A DNA stretch of 64,000 bases, taken from Theodoxus fluviatilis (lineage: Eukaryota; Mollusca; Gastropoda; Cycloneritida; Neritidae). Where the stretch lies: assembly GCA_034096865.1 (NCBI GenBank), contig JAWQFJ010001827.1, forward strand, positions 315,586 through 379,585, given 5' to 3'. Both the position numbers and the translations under genes were made by a program. Below, in pieces: positions 12,518 through 22,243 of this stretch (positions within the stretch are counted from its first letter, which is position 1; each line of letters opens with the position of its first letter). The notes under the pieces are model-generated. The model was not told the origin of the DNA and ran no database searches. It saw only the letters and a program-made list of their open reading frames with translations.

Positions 12518-14920
12518 GTCCACTATTGACTTAAGGAAAACAAAAATCTTAAAATTTTCAGCTCAGGGACAAAGCAGAGGAGACAAATGAGTATGACAAG
12601 ATGAGTAGTGACGAATTTTTGGAGGAACTGAAATCATGGAGACAAAATCATGAATTGTGAGTACACTGTTTGTGCTCTTCATTTCAATGTGCTTAAATCA
12701 TTATACACCTGATTCATTTTTTTTAAGGATAGGACTGAATTAATCCATCATTTTGTTGACCTTGTTACATATATGTATTGATGAAGACAAGTGTAATGTA
12801 CAGGCAGGACCACTCAATGCTCCCCTCATCAGCTGGAACCCCTGGTTGTCGGTCTTTTGGGGCCTGCTCCAGTTGCTCAGTCTGGAGCGTTCTAGTCCAC
12901 TAGAAACTTCGCCTGCTGGCGATAGTCTCTAGCACAGTTCATATATATTATAATAATAGTTTATTCATAAGCACATACCTTCCCTTGACAGGCAAGCTCA
13001 TGGCATTTGCAATCCAAAAAATTCAACACTCATACAACCACTAAACACCACATTCCCACAAAAAACTCACACACAACACACATAAACAAAAAACAAAAAC
13101 TAAGAACAAATAGAACAAACTATACAATATACACAGCACTTGCTGGCAAGGTCAAGTAAGGCGAAGCAGCTCAGCGGGAAAGGCGGATCGGAAGAGGTGG
13201 GTCTTTAGAGCACTTTTGAACTGGGGCAGAGTGTCAGAATGACGGACTGAGAGAGGGAGAAAATTCCAGGTTACAGGTCCGATATAGAAGAAGGCACGCT
13301 GTCCTTCTTTTATTACGGCGGGGGACCTTGAGCATTCTAGAGTCAGCAGCTGAGCGTAGAGATCTGGAGGGCGTGTAGACTGCAAGAATTTCTGTAAGAG
13401 CGTGTGGTGCGGTGTTGTCGATGGCCTTGAAGCACAAAGTAGCAAGTTTATAATCTATCCTCTGAGAGATGGGGAGCCAGTGAAGTGTATGTAGGAGTGA
13501 TGAGACATGGGTACGCTTGGGACATCGAAAAATGAGCCTAGCAGCACAATTCAGCACAATTACTCACGTAATGGAATGATTCCGTCCGGAATATGCATGA
13601 GGAGGTCACACGAGAGGCTTGTGGGTTAAACCTCTGCTCCCTGACATACGCCATTAAAGTAGTTCTAAGACTACTTCACACAAAACTCATAACTTATGCT
13701 TGTTGAGACAATAAACAAACATTTATTCAATAAATAAAATGTTTGTGTTGAAATGGAAACAAGTTTTGACATCTGAATTATTTCTGTAAAAAGTGGGATA
13801 AAATAGTATCAGAACAAGCTATTTTTGGCCCAATGCTGTAATGCAAAGGGTCAAGTCTATTATGTATTCATTGTGAACTGCGCCAGAGTCACTACTGACT
13901 CGGGTTCACAAAATGAGTCAGGAGCAGCCCTGAGCAACCAAGGAGGCCACTAGGGGCGGGCGTCAGAACAGGGTCAGATCACTCGGATCCAACCATGCAT
14001 TCTAACCTCCCTGGAAGCTTGAGCCCAACTCACACACAGCAACAGTCTTCTTTTATCATCAGTAACATCCAAATATCAAGTCTGAAAGGGAAATGAAAGG
14101 TTTTTAACTTTCTGAGGGTCTTTAGATTTTTCTTTTGTTGTTGACTTACTCTGATGAACGTTGTCCATTCCTCTTCACAGACGAATCCAACAGATCAGGG
14201 AGGCAAAGGCTGCCCAGGTGTTGGTGATAGACCATGCTGAGGACGTCCTCACAGACTCCGACTCAGATGACTTGCCCCTGTCTCCACGGGAAACAAAGTC
14301 AGCTAAACGCACCTCAGCTATATTGCAAGCCAGTGAGGAGGATGGCATGTATGAAGACTACCGTGCCACCAGCATCACTGGGCAGTCCCACGATGAAATG
14401 TTTGATGCCAACAATGAGGATGAGGAGGTGAATGACAGCAAGCAGTTTGCCAACTTAGACATTACAGCAGGTGTGTCCCCCCGACCGGGCTCAAGGGGGG
14501 ACATGCTCTCCTACTCCCCCCAATCCCCCCACACCCCTCCTAGTGCAGATAGGATAAACAGTGGCAGGAGGCGCAGTTCTTCCAGGGAGCTGGGCAGTTT
14601 CCAGGGAGACATCATACAGCGCCTGTCGGAGGTGGAACTTGAGGGGCTGGCAGGGGGCAGGACAGGCAGACCCCCCAGCCCCCACCGCCGCCTGTCGTCG
14701 GGCCTGAAGGAAAAGAGTCCCATTCCCCCCTCCCTGCTTATTCCCAACACCCGGCAACTGCCTAGCCCCCCAAGGACTCCCAAGCACAAAGTCATGTGAG
14801 TATGAGGTCGGGCTGGGAGTGGAGGATGTTTGATGGTGGTTGTTGAGGGTGTAGGGTTTTGTGTGTGCAGTGGTGATGATGATGGCCTCTGTGTGTGCAG
14901 TGGTGTTTATGTTGTTTGTG

Positions 14921-14957
<37 letters not shown>

Positions 14958-15597
14958 TGTGTGTGTGTGTGTGCATTTATGTGCTTGCATGTGTGTTGTT
15001 CTCTGCATGCGTAGTATTGTGTATTTATAGTGGACATTTATTTCTTAGGATTGATATTGGATGGATGGGTTGACAAGTTGGTTGTGCCATTATTCCATTG
15101 AATCAACAGAAAAGGAAACACAAAATTTGGCACATTCTTATTTCATGGTAATATTTTAGCATTATTTCCACACATATATATATGCAGAACTTTTCAAACG
15201 TAAAGTAAGAATATTTCTAAGATTTACTCATTTAGTAGATTTTTTTTCTTCAAATCAACCCCACAACAATCTAGCTTTGACATTTTTCTCCTCTACACAG
15301 CCATGACGACCTGCTTACTAACTCAACACTAAAGTGCTTGGTGTTGTCTGCTGCAGTCCTCCCATCAGGCCAAGGCCTTATTCTACACGGGACTCTCAGT
15401 CCCCAGACTTGTCTGACCCTTCAATGCCCACCCCCATCATCATGGGCGCCGCCACTCAGAGCCCAGACAGCCCAGGAGAGGGGGCCTCCAGAGCCGGACT
15501 GCCCCGCTCCCCCCACAGCGCCTCCCACCCCAGAATCCGCCGCCAGCTACCAGACGTTGCTGGCCTTCCCTCCAAACCGTCTCGCCCACAGTCCTAG
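3750..15597 (+). CDS. LRRC56: LRRC56-like leucine-rich-repeat ciliary protein, 3' eight exons, 5' end outside window
   Basis: Joined exons 3750-3929, 4629-4743, 5925-6117, 9004-9210, 11381-11532, 12562-12656, 14181-14795 and 15357-15597 keep one frame across every junction and give about 598 residues to a TAG stop. The first three exons encode LRRs ([45 protein letters not shown]) capped by [19 protein letters not shown], the order and wording typical of LRRC56. In known homologues (human LRRC56, Chlamydomonas ODA8) the protein helps deliver or mature outer dynein arms in motile cilia, with a link to intraflagellar transport. After the LRR cap come an RPG[S/T]xx repeat exon, an acidic stretch, a predicted helix around [23 protein letters not shown], and a Ser/Pro-rich tail. 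The N-terminal part before the second LRR is missing. No upstream exon is visible in 1-3749. Confidence 0.9.
3930..4628 (+). other. LRRC56 intron, nothing notable
   Basis: About 700 bp of AT-rich intron with no recognised repeat or RNA. It begins GTGAGT and ends TTGCAG. Confidence 0.7.
4629..4743 (+). CDS. LRRC56: LRRC56 exon b: LRR ending in NPVC
   Basis: The acceptor is CCTTGCAG and the donor GTAGGT. The first base completes the split Gly codon, giving [15 protein letters not shown] and then [21 protein letters not shown], and the exon ends in phase 0. The LNLDGNPVC block is the last LRR before the capping helix. Confidence 0.9.
5517..5900. repeat. (CATC/CACC)n tetranucleotide array in LRRC56 intron
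   Basis: About 380 bp of tetranucleotide units switching between CATC and CACC in blocks. It ends about 24 bp before the acceptor of the next exon (5925), so the array almost touches the polypyrimidine tract. Confidence 0.95.
5925..6117 (+). CDS. LRRC56: LRRC56 exon c: LRR cap
   Basis: The acceptor is GTTGCAG and the donor GTGATT (weaker). It opens with [20 protein letters not shown], the post-LRR capping motif conserved in this family, then [20 protein letters not shown] and an acidic helix-like segment ending IIVP plus one base. It is phase-consistent with both neighbours. Confidence 0.92.
6164..6188. repeat. Poly-C tract in intron
   Basis: A homopolymer-like C run shortly after the 6118 donor. 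Its length is probably unreliable in the assembly. Confidence 0.8.
6940..7175 (-). mobile_element. tRNA-derived SINE, minus strand, copy 1
   Basis: Read on the minus strand from about 7175 downward: a tRNA-like head with an A-box-like TGGCTCAGATGGTA, a B-box GGATTCGAATCC near 7090-7105, a second GGGTTCGAACC-type motif after a homopolymer, and a tail containing ACCTGGAGGTTCAGCGCCAG. The same tail and repeated B-box layout recur on the + strand at 25415-25716. No complete cloverleaf with acceptor stem is present, so it is a SINE and not a tRNA gene. Confidence 0.7.
7508..8357. repeat. (GA)n tract with four copies of a 60-bp non-simple block
   Basis: Long GA dinucleotide runs with CAGA and CACA variants. 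Four near-identical blocks (GAGCTGGGAAAAGGGGAGGA ... GGTGGGTGGG) lie near 7621-7680, 7861-7920, 8059-8118 and 8185-8249. Spacing between blocks is about 240, 198 and 129 bp, so the GA linkers vary while the blocks stay conserved. The Ser-Leu and Arg-Glu frames here are not genes. Confidence 0.95.
8495..8545 (-). other. Hammerhead-like core motif, possibly a Penelope-type retroelement remnant
   Basis: On the minus strand the order is CTGAAGA (within 8521-8528), GGGC, a 4-nt loop, GCCC, then GAAA at 8505-8508. This fits the CUGANGA - stem II - GAAA core of hammerhead ribozymes, which are known in the terminal repeats of Penelope-like elements. I could not draw a convincing stem III and cleavage site, so an active ribozyme is not claimed. 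Confidence 0.35.
8560..8980 (-). repeat. Dispersed repeat with CCTCCAGGTTTACTGGAGG end, copy 1
   Basis: Its minus strand matches 25035-25265: the CTCCAGGTTTACTGGAGG palindrome, a (TGTC)n-like tract, ATATCTCRAAAACTACTGGA, then CGATTGAATGTATCAAATTT. The 8566-8695 part carries several TGACGTCA-like sites, and the 25290-25345 region of the other copy has similar TGACGT motifs. No coding capacity is seen. Confidence 0.75.
9004..9210 (+). CDS. LRRC56: LRRC56 exon d: RPG[S/T]xx hexapeptide repeats
   Basis: The acceptor is CTCTGCAG and the donor GTGAGC; phase continues from exon c ([10 protein letters not shown]). It encodes about ten six-residue units, [48 protein letters not shown] and so on. Two units are one residue longer. 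The stretch is highly basic and probably disordered. The repeat is in the protein and not a stop-free accident, since splice signals and phases agree on both sides. Confidence 0.88.
10614..10735. repeat. 14-bp minisatellite (GTGTGCATGTATGG)
   Basis: About eight units with T/C changes (GTGT, GCGT, GTCGT and GGCAT variants), alternating purine and pyrimidine for long stretches. Confidence 0.85.
10822..11034 (+). repeat. Two-copy tandem duplication, period 104 bp
   Basis: AGATGCATTTAACTA recurs at 10834 and 10938, followed in both by AATTAGAGCTTAATCTAAT, a GTGGACTT block and GAGTTTATCATGCAGTC. The copies differ by several substitutions, so the duplication is not recent. Confidence 0.85.
11381..11532 (+). 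CDS. LRRC56: LRRC56 exon e
   Basis: The acceptor is GTTTTGCAG and the donor GTCTGT (weak at +3 to +5). The first two bases complete an Asp codon and the exon ends in phase 0. It encodes [20 protein letters not shown], then a basic patch ([12 protein letters not shown]) and an acidic end ([11 protein letters not shown]). Its conservation relative to other family members cannot be judged here. Confidence 0.82.
11695..12270. mobile_element. MITE-like element with about 60-bp terminal inverted repeats
   Basis: The left end, 11695-11757 (TTGGAAATGCTTCC, then GGGCCACAC and GGGGTGTG), is an imperfect reverse complement of 12209-12270. The strongest core is GTCCGAG(A/G)AGAGGGGTGTG. The element is about 575 bp, has no coding capacity and lies wholly inside an LRRC56 intron. 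Part of its left end has been expanded into the 58-bp tandem array at 11729-12019. A clear target duplication was not found. Confidence 0.7.
11729..12019 (+). repeat. 58-bp tandem repeat, five copies
   Basis: The unit starts near AGTGGACTGGTCCGAG and ends AGCACGCAGGAAACACT. Successive AAAGCCAGCC motifs are exactly 58 bp apart (11761, 11819, 11877 ...). The first and last units have GAGAAGAGG and the middle ones GAGGAGAGG, which suggests internal copies were amplified. Confidence 0.93.
12446..12517. repeat. (CAT)n microsatellite in LRRC56 intron
   Basis: About 24 perfect CAT units some 45 bp upstream of the acceptor at 12561/12562. Confidence 0.95.
12562..12656 (+). CDS. LRRC56: LRRC56 exon f
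   Basis: The acceptor is ATTTTCAG and the donor GTGAGT. It encodes [20 protein letters not shown], then [11 protein letters not shown] plus two bases of the next codon. The heptad-like Leu/Trp spacing suggests an amphipathic helix that continues into the next exon. Confidence 0.88.
12945..13560 (-). pseudogene. Truncated non-LTR retrotransposon (CR1/L2-like), minus strand
   Basis: On the minus strand two overlapping frames together give the typical end of a LINE polyprotein: [40 protein letters not shown], then after a frame change [15 protein letters not shown] and [14 protein letters not shown]. It is 5'-truncated and frameshifted. The 3' untranslated tail (AGCTTGCCTGTCAAGGGAAG ... AATAAACTAT on the minus strand) recurs alone at 53811-53936 on the + strand, inside the GUK1 minisatellite. 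Confidence 0.85.
13561..14180 (+). other. LRRC56 intron remainder
   Basis: AT-rich intron without recognised repeats. TTTTGGGGCCTGCTCCAGT, just before this region at 12856, recurs near 18878, hinting at one more small dispersed repeat. Confidence 0.5.
14181..14795 (+). CDS. LRRC56: LRRC56 exon g: long helix-to-disordered exon
   Basis: The acceptor is CTTCACAG and the donor GTGAGT. One base completes the split Leu codon, then [20 protein letters not shown], an acidic SDSDD stretch, [20 protein letters not shown] and a Ser/Pro/Arg-rich part ([53 protein letters not shown]). At 615 nt it is the largest exon. The SP and RRxSS motifs look like phosphorylation sites; this is inference only. Confidence 0.9.
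14926..14973. repeat. (GT)n microsatellite
   Basis: About 24 GT units with one TCTG break, in the last LRRC56 intron. Confidence 0.95.
15357..15597 (+). CDS. LRRC56: LRRC56 terminal exon with stop
   Basis: The acceptor is TGCTGCAG. One base completes an Ile codon, then [20 protein letters not shown] and a Pro/Ser/Arg-rich tail ending SKPSRPQS and TAG at 15595-15597. An alternative acceptor at 15300 (CTACACAG) would read a different, less compositionally consistent frame, so 15356 is preferred. The tail matches the disordered style of the preceding exon. Confidence 0.85.
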
Positions 15598-16649
15598 TGG
15601 AGTGGTCGTCCATTGTGTAGGACTCTCAGTTTAAGTTCCCAGCATGGGCAATATTTCCCGCCTGAACAGCACTAACAGGGCTACCTGTCCTGTGGTATAT
15701 CTCCACCCCTGCCCAACCCATTGCAAGTTCCATCTTGACATAGGTCTAATGGAGTTACCTCCCCTACAAGATCTAGCTTGAATGGAGTTGTCTTTCCTTG
15801 AATGTCTCGGGCCTTGCAGGCTTCAGCAATGTTGCCTTTGTGTGTCTCGGGCTGAATAGACTTGTGTGCTCTTGTGTCGATTCTATAGAGTAGGTGTTAG
15901 TGCAATTTCTTGCTCTGCATGGCCTCAGTTGAGGAGAGTTGTCGCCCTTTATCTAGGTCCTGCCACCCACCAGGGGCATGTTGCCTCTGGCTAGTATCTC
16001 ATGAGTTTGGCAAGGAGAGCTAGGCAAGTGTGAGGCCAGTGCATTGCACACGTCTTGCAAGGAGGTGTGAGTTTTTTGCAAGGCAGCCTTGGAGATATTT
16101 AGCTACAGCTAGCAGGCAAATTCAAAATGGAAGAGTCCATGCACTTAGGAGTTATATTTACAGATGTCAGTGCTTTTAATGTGCTTTTATTTGTGTACAT
16201 GTGCATTTGGGTTGTTTTGGTATTTTGTTTTTTTAAACAAAGTTCGCAGTACAATTTGATATGTTGTATTAGTATCTTGAATCACTTGAAAAACTGGTGA
16301 GATGTTGGTATTGTAAGTTATTTCAGAGAAAAGAAACTGTTTTGCAATTTTCCTCTAGACAGCCATGTCTATCTCTTGGACTTCCACCTTGCCAATGGTT
16401 GGCTGTTGCCTAGAGATCTATTAGCTGTCTCCTTGCTAGCCTTGCTTGTGAGAAATTCCTTGCAAGCTAGGATGCTGCACAACATGCCCCAGTTTTAGTA
16501 AGGTTATCATTTTTTGCCTTACCCAAAGTTGTCTGCCCAATTGTAGCTCTCTAGGTACAGGATCCAAAAGAGGTGCATCTGCCTGCATAATTCCATACTG
16601 GGTGATTTAATACTTCTGGTTGAGGTTCTCTTCCCAGTGGTCAGTTTTT
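15598..16649 (+). other. Probable LRRC56 3' UTR and downstream sequence
   Basis: No canonical AATAAA was spotted before the repeat at 16650, so the end of the transcript is undetermined. Several loose CTAGC/TTGCAAG repeats give no clear tandem structure. Confidence 0.4.
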
Positions 16650-17511
16650 GACTCACATGCGAAGCAAAAGTGAGTCTATGTACTCAGCCGTGTCGTCCGT
16701 CCGTCCGACCGTCCGTCCGGGCGTCCGTCCGGGCGTAAAAAAACTTAAACGTTGGATTTTTCTCAGAGACTATTAAGTCTATCAACACCAAATGTGGCAT
16801 GATGGTGTATGATGACAAGGCCTCAAAAAACATACATAGTGACTTGACCTTGCTTCAAGGTCCAGGTCACAGGAGCCATAAATGTGGTCTCAAAAACAGT
16901 CATTTTTCACATTTTCCCAATTTTCTCCCACGTTATTGAGAATGGCAACCTTAGCTACAAGTGGTATATAGGTCAAAGCAAGCCCTATCTTTTGATACCA
17001 GTTTGGTTGACCTTGCTTCAAGGTCAAGGTCACAGGAGCTCTTCAAAGTTGGATTGTATACATATTTTGAAGTGACCTTGACCCTGAACTATGGAAGATA
17101 ACTGTTTCAAACTTAATAATTATGTGGGGCACATGTTATACTTTCATCATGAGACACATTTGTTCACATATCATCAAGGTCAAGGTCACTTTGACCCTTA
17201 TGAAATGTGACCAAAATGGGGTAGTGAACCACTAAAAGTGACTATATCTCATGGTAGAAAGTGCCAATAAGCACCATTGTGCTTCCTATGTCTTGAATTA
17301 ACAGCTTTGTGTTGCATGACCTTGGATGACCTTGACCTTGGGTCAAGGTCACATGTATTTTGGTAGGAAAAATGTGTAAAGCATTTCTTTGTGTATGATG
17401 TCATTGGTAGGTTTAGTTGTTTGACCTTGACCTTGAAGGTCACCTGAAGGTCAAGGTCATATAAAGGTCAAGGTCAAGCATGTGAGTCGTATGGGCTTTG
17501 CCCTTCTTGTT
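16650..17511 (+). repeat. Dispersed repeat rich in AAGGTCA half-sites, copy B
   Basis: Same family and orientation as 231-1103. The ends are inverted: GACTCACATGC at 16650-16660 faces its complement at 17478-17488. A second GACTCAC/GTGAGTC pair just inside the left end could fold into a hairpin. The 3' end has GGGC-TTT-GCCC. These ends suggest a non-autonomous DNA element. Confidence 0.85.
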
Positions 17512-18163
17512 TAAATATAATTTTGCTGATTTTATTTTGTCCTGATAAAGTTTAAATAGCCAGCTACTGCTTGGCAAGTCAATCTAGCTAGTGTTTCCCC
17601 AACCTGCCCATCACATCGATGTAATTCTGTTTGAAGATCAGCTATGCAGAGGTGATACGAATTATGGCTTTGTTGTGTATGTGAGTGATGCCTTCATGTG
17701 TAATGAAAAGCTGAGCATTTCCAATCAGACTTTGGACAAAGCAGTTTTGGAACTGGGTATTATCATTGCTCATATTATGCTGTTATGAATGCTGTATTTT
17801 GTACCATCAAGAATACTGAAAGTGGTTGTTTCATGGTGAGCATTATCATTGTAAAATACTTTGCTCCATTTACATAAGACAAGAGCATTTCATCATCTTG
17901 CAGTACTCTGTACTATAACTTGCTGACAAAAAAGGCAAACATGCTGTGCTGAGTCATATGAACATAAAACTCATGGTCGTCAGCTGTCCATGGGAGAAGA
18001 GATTTATAACTCGCTGTAAAGTACTGAGCACCTGGGTTGGCATATGACACAGTTGTACACTGGTACTCTACAAACTCAAAAAAGGCATACTTTGTTTCCC
18101 GTGTTTATAAAAATCATTGCACAAGACATCCTTGTTGTGAAAGAGGCAGATGTATCCACATTA
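17512..18163. other. Unassigned intergenic sequence
   Basis: AT-rich, no recognised exon, repeat or RNA. Confidence 0.6.
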
Positions 18164-18313
18164 CTGTGCACGGCAAGTCATAGGCATAGAGCCACAGTGT
18201 GAGGTAGCCCTGTGGACTGCAAGTCATAGGCATAGAGCCCCAGTGTGAGGTAGCCCTGTGCACGGCAAGTCATAGGCATAGAGCCCCAGTGTGAGGTAGC
18301 CCTGTGGACTGCT
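18164..18313 (+). repeat. 46-bp tandem repeat, about three copies
   Basis: CAAGTCATAGGCATAGAGCC recurs at 18174, 18220 and 18266, each followed by AGTGTGAGGTAGCCCTGTG. Units alternate between TGCACGGCAAG and TGGACTGCAAG junctions, so copies 1 and 3 are more alike than 1 and 2. Confidence 0.92.
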
Positions 18314-18319
18314 GACAGG

Positions 18320-18585
18320 AAAAGCCCATTATATAAGTCTTAGAAGATGCTGGCGCTTGTATGCAGCCAAGCGCCAGCATCGGGTTGGAATACTCCCCAG
18401 GGAGCGGAGTTGGTGCTGGTACCTGACTGTGTGCGTCTTAAATGTCTGTAACTGTGTTTGTTGTGAGGGACCAGTGAGGATTGATCAAGATGCCCAGTGA
18501 TCAGGGGGTAAAGTGTAAAGCGGTTTGAGACCCAGACAAAGGGTGTAAGTCGCTATAAAAAGCACACCTTTACCTTTTTTTAATT
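18320..18585 (+). mobile_element. SINE-like element with L2-type tail and a perfect hairpin
   Basis: A perfect 14-bp stem (18346-18359 with 18368-18381, loop of 8) is followed by sequence ending in GTAAAGCGGTTTGAGAC and AAGTCGCTATAAAAAGC. That ending resembles the GCGCTTTGAG...GCGCTATAAA tail shared by V-SINE/L2-type retroposons. A tRNA-like head was not resolved. Confidence 0.5.
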
Positions 18586-19871
18586 AAGACATCAAGACTA
18601 TATCCAAATCCTCAGTATTGGTGAGCAATTGACTTCCATCTTTGATGTGCCTTTACCACTGGTGCTCACTCAAACTGTCTCTTTAAGAAGCAGGAATGAA
18701 ATATCTTGAAGAGTCACTAGTGTGAGAGATAAATCTGGCATGTACAGCATGTGCATGTCGCTGCCAGCCAGTGATTCAATGAAACTCACTTCATGAGACA
18801 TTTGCTATTTATAGGCAATGTTGGTGAGCAGCTGCTGCTTGTTACACCTCTCTCCTGCTTTCCTACATGGCTGTGGAGGTTTTGGGGCCTGCTCCAGTAG
18901 TTTAGCGTAGGATAGTTCCATGTGGCATATGCCACAAAGGGGTTGTCTGAAAAAAGTGAAGGCCACTTCACAGGCCAGTTTACTTGGATGTTGGCAGCTG
19001 CTCTAACCCTATGTGGATGCAGGCTCTGCTGTTGTGTCCCACAGCTGCTTTGAGATCTGCCGTATCTGCCATGGCTTACTTCTTGGCCACTCTAGGAAAA
19101 TATAGCAGAAATGAAGCTGAAGGTATGTCAATACAAGGTCCCTGTTGGTGCCAGTAGATTTAGATGGATAATGGTGCTGGTAGTTCTGATTGAAGTGCTG
19201 TGGCTTTGTAGTAGGATTTGGCCTAGTAGAATGTCAATAGCTGCTGTCTTGATCAGTTGGCATTTATGTTTTCCAGAGGAGGGAAAGTTGTAGAAGGAGC
19301 ATTGCTTAATTCATGAAACATCAGGAGTTGGTTTTTGAAGAGAACAAAACCTGGGCGGTGCTTGATGCAGATAAAGAGGGGACCATGAAAACCCTATTTT
19401 GGTGTTGCCTTGACTATGGACAAAAAGGTAATAGCGAACTAGAGCTGGATAGGGAGTAAGATTTTCCTGTATGGGACAAACATGGATGGACTCTTGCATC
19501 TTTTCTGTGCTAGGGGCAACTCTATTCTGCTTCTTATGAACTGAACAGAGAGACCACTCAGTGTACTTCATAGTTCAGGCGCAAACATTCCCAGGGAAGG
19601 AAAACAAATGTTGTTCCCAAACCTAGTTCTTACATTAAGATAAGGAGATGTGTGCAACATGAAGTGTCACTGTTTTGCTCGAACTGCCTGCTTGTGTGGA
19701 CTGTTAGAAGCACACACTGGCAATGGGTGTAGATGTTTTGTACAGGTGGCAGTTGCAGTGTACTTTAGTGCAAAGCAGTCCTCATGTGCCCCTAGTGACT
19801 TGATGTTTGATTCTGCTCAGTCATTTTGCATTTTTGTATTTATAGTGTTTTGTGTGTGCATGCATGTGTGT

Positions 19872-19874
<3 letters not shown>
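18586..19874. other. Unassigned intergenic sequence
   Basis: Nothing recognised. Short open frames show no family resemblance. Confidence 0.55.
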
Positions 19875-19930
<56 letters not shown>

Positions 19931-19985
19931 TTGCATATGTATGAGAGTGCGTGTACATGTGTATGTGTATGTGCATATTTACATG
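19875..19985. repeat. (GT)n microsatellite with GTAT-rich flank
   Basis: About 24 GT units followed by GTATGT/GCATAT variants. Confidence 0.93.
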
Positions 19986-20990
19986 TATGTATGTATGAGT
20001 GTAGGTTACATGTGTGTTTGTGTTTTAGTGATTGTCTTGGAAGGTGTGGTGGTTGTTGAGTAAAGTTGAGTTCATTTTCATTCTGACACAGTAGTTCAGG
20101 TTGTTTACTTGCAGTATGTGCCCCAGTGGAATGATGTCACACAAAACCTATTCTTGCCAATAGGAGATGCTGCTTGCTTTTGAGGGAGTAGTTGTTGCAA
20201 AAGTAGTTCGTATTGCATTGTTTTTCTATTTGTATTGTGGATTGGAGCTGTGTCTGGTTTCAGTGAAGGCACCGAGCTCACTAAAATACAAAAATGTTGT
20301 GTTAATAAAGTTTGATTTGTTGGAGAGAAATGAGTTTTTAAAAATGAAAATAAGTTTCTCTCTCAGACATAAATTCAGACATGCACAAAGAAGTTTTTGG
20401 GGGTCTTTGAACATGAATTTCAGTTGTAAAACTTTTTTTTAGCCTTTGCTCTGGATTTTGACATTTCCCTGTAGGTGTTTTGAAAAATAGGTTTACTAGC
20501 TTGCCTTGAGAGCTTAAAAAATAAAAATAAAGTTGTCTGTTGTTGTTTTTTTTACCTTTGCTTTATGTCCATCACCATGTAAACTTATTTTTCTTATGAA
20601 TATGATTATATTACTTGTAGATACTGGTAGCAACTTCTTCCTGTTATTTGTGCATAATAGAAGCATTAATTTTTCAGGGGACGAATAATGAAAAATTGCA
20701 GCTTTGAAGATTCGTTCAGATTTTGAGACATTCACAAGTGTGAAACAAATTTTAAAATGTTGTCCATTGCTTGGCTGAGAGTGAGGGAGTTGCCCGACTA
20801 AAATGTGCCCTGAATTTAAAGTGTCCCATTTCACAGAGCTTTTATTTATACGGTTTTTGTCTTACAGATAGTAATGCTATAATCATAGCATTAATATTTT
20901 TAAAAAAAGGTCTTTCACTTGTTTTACAGGATGTACATATCTGTGATGGGTTCTTTTTTCCTGTTTGCTCATTTGCATTTCTTTTTTAAA
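19986..20990. other. Unassigned intergenic sequence
   Basis: AT-rich. AATAAA occurs near 20303 but cannot be tied to a transcript. Confidence 0.5.
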
Positions 20991-20993
20991 TAA

Positions 20994-21462
20994 TGCTATT
21001 TTTTTTTCAAACGACCACTACTGGAATGTTGTGCAAATTACCAATAGGTTTGAGTATAATCTGGGTAACAAAGACCAACACCCACAAGCTGCAGACTTTC
21101 GTCAACAGATGCCTGAGAAATATCCTCGACATTAGATGGCCAGAGACTGTCTCCAATGAAAATCTGTGGGACAGGACAAAACAAGCCCCAATCGACCAGG
21201 AGATCAGGAAACGAAAATGGGGATGGATCGGCCACACGCTATGAAAGCCTGCATCTAACATCACCAGGCAGGCTTTGGACTGGAACCCACAAGGAAAGCA
21301 CAAAGTGGGTCGACCAAACAGACTTGGCGTAGGAGTGTCGATGCTGAAGTAAAGGCCACCAGAATGACATGGGCGGAGCTGAAGAGGACCTGCCAGAACC
21401 GTGTGCGTTGGAGGAGTGTTGTTGCGGCCCTATGTTCCTCAAAGAATCAAGAGGCATAAGTC
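20994..21462 (+). pseudogene. RTE-like non-LTR retrotransposon 3' fragment
   Basis: Reads [18 protein letters not shown], then [32 protein letters not shown] and, after an in-frame TGA, KPASNITRQALDWNPQGK and GRP. A frame change follows, then RRSVDAEVKATRMTWAELKR and NRVRW. This is the characteristic C-terminus of RTE-type LINE proteins. The TGA replaces a CGA Arg codon, as expected from CpG decay. The element is truncated and dead. Confidence 0.85.
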
Positions 21463-22243
21463 AAGTTGAGTATAACCATCATAAGCGTTCAGTCATATCT
21501 TTGAGTTTGACAACATTTCAAAAGTATTATGATGCCCTTGTGCCAATTCACCCAAAGAGGAGACACAGAGAAATTATAAAACGTTCGTGTACATCTGTTT
21601 AATGCTGTGAAGTGGAAGGTTTGGTTTGTGTCTGTTTACAGAGTCCAGCCAAAGAAAAGGGAATCAGTTTGAATCTCAAGTAATACTTACTGTATAGGCT
21701 TAGTTGTCATGCTGCTGACTCACTGTGTTAGGGACTGGTGTACACAGGCAAGGTGTTTATTCCTTTGTGCTGACAAACAGATTGAGTTGTCAGGGTAAGA
21801 AACTATGTTCAGTGCTGTGTCATCTTCGTGCTGATGATTCATTATGTGATGAAGTGATACTGTTTCTTCAAAGCTGTGATATACTTGTGGTACTAAATCT
21901 GGAATGATAAATGTGTACATGTGTAAGTGAGCTATTATCTTTCAACTCTGTTGATGGATGGGATCCTACAACAAACAACTGATAAACATCAACAAATGGA
22001 GTTTTGTGTCCTCTATTTGAAGGTCACTTTTTTATGTATCACCCCTTTTGGTTCTGAAGTATTGATGTTAGAATGTTGCTTAATTATTGCTTTAAAATAT
22101 GTGCTGTCTTTGGTTGCTTTAGTGTATGGAATCTGCTGGATATGGTTATGGATGACGTGCCTCATCAATTGCTGACTTTTCATTCTGATAAAACTATGGC
22201 AAGCTTAAAATCTTTTGACAAATCTAGGTATCTGTGGAAAGGG
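21463..22243. other. Unassigned intergenic sequence
   Basis: No recognised feature. Confidence 0.55.

Noticed and set aside
15301..15356. Alternative acceptor at 15300 for the last LRRC56 exon
   Set aside because: It shifts to a frame with Cys/Leu-rich wording unlike the preceding Ser/Pro tail. The 15356 acceptor keeps composition and gives a clean stop.
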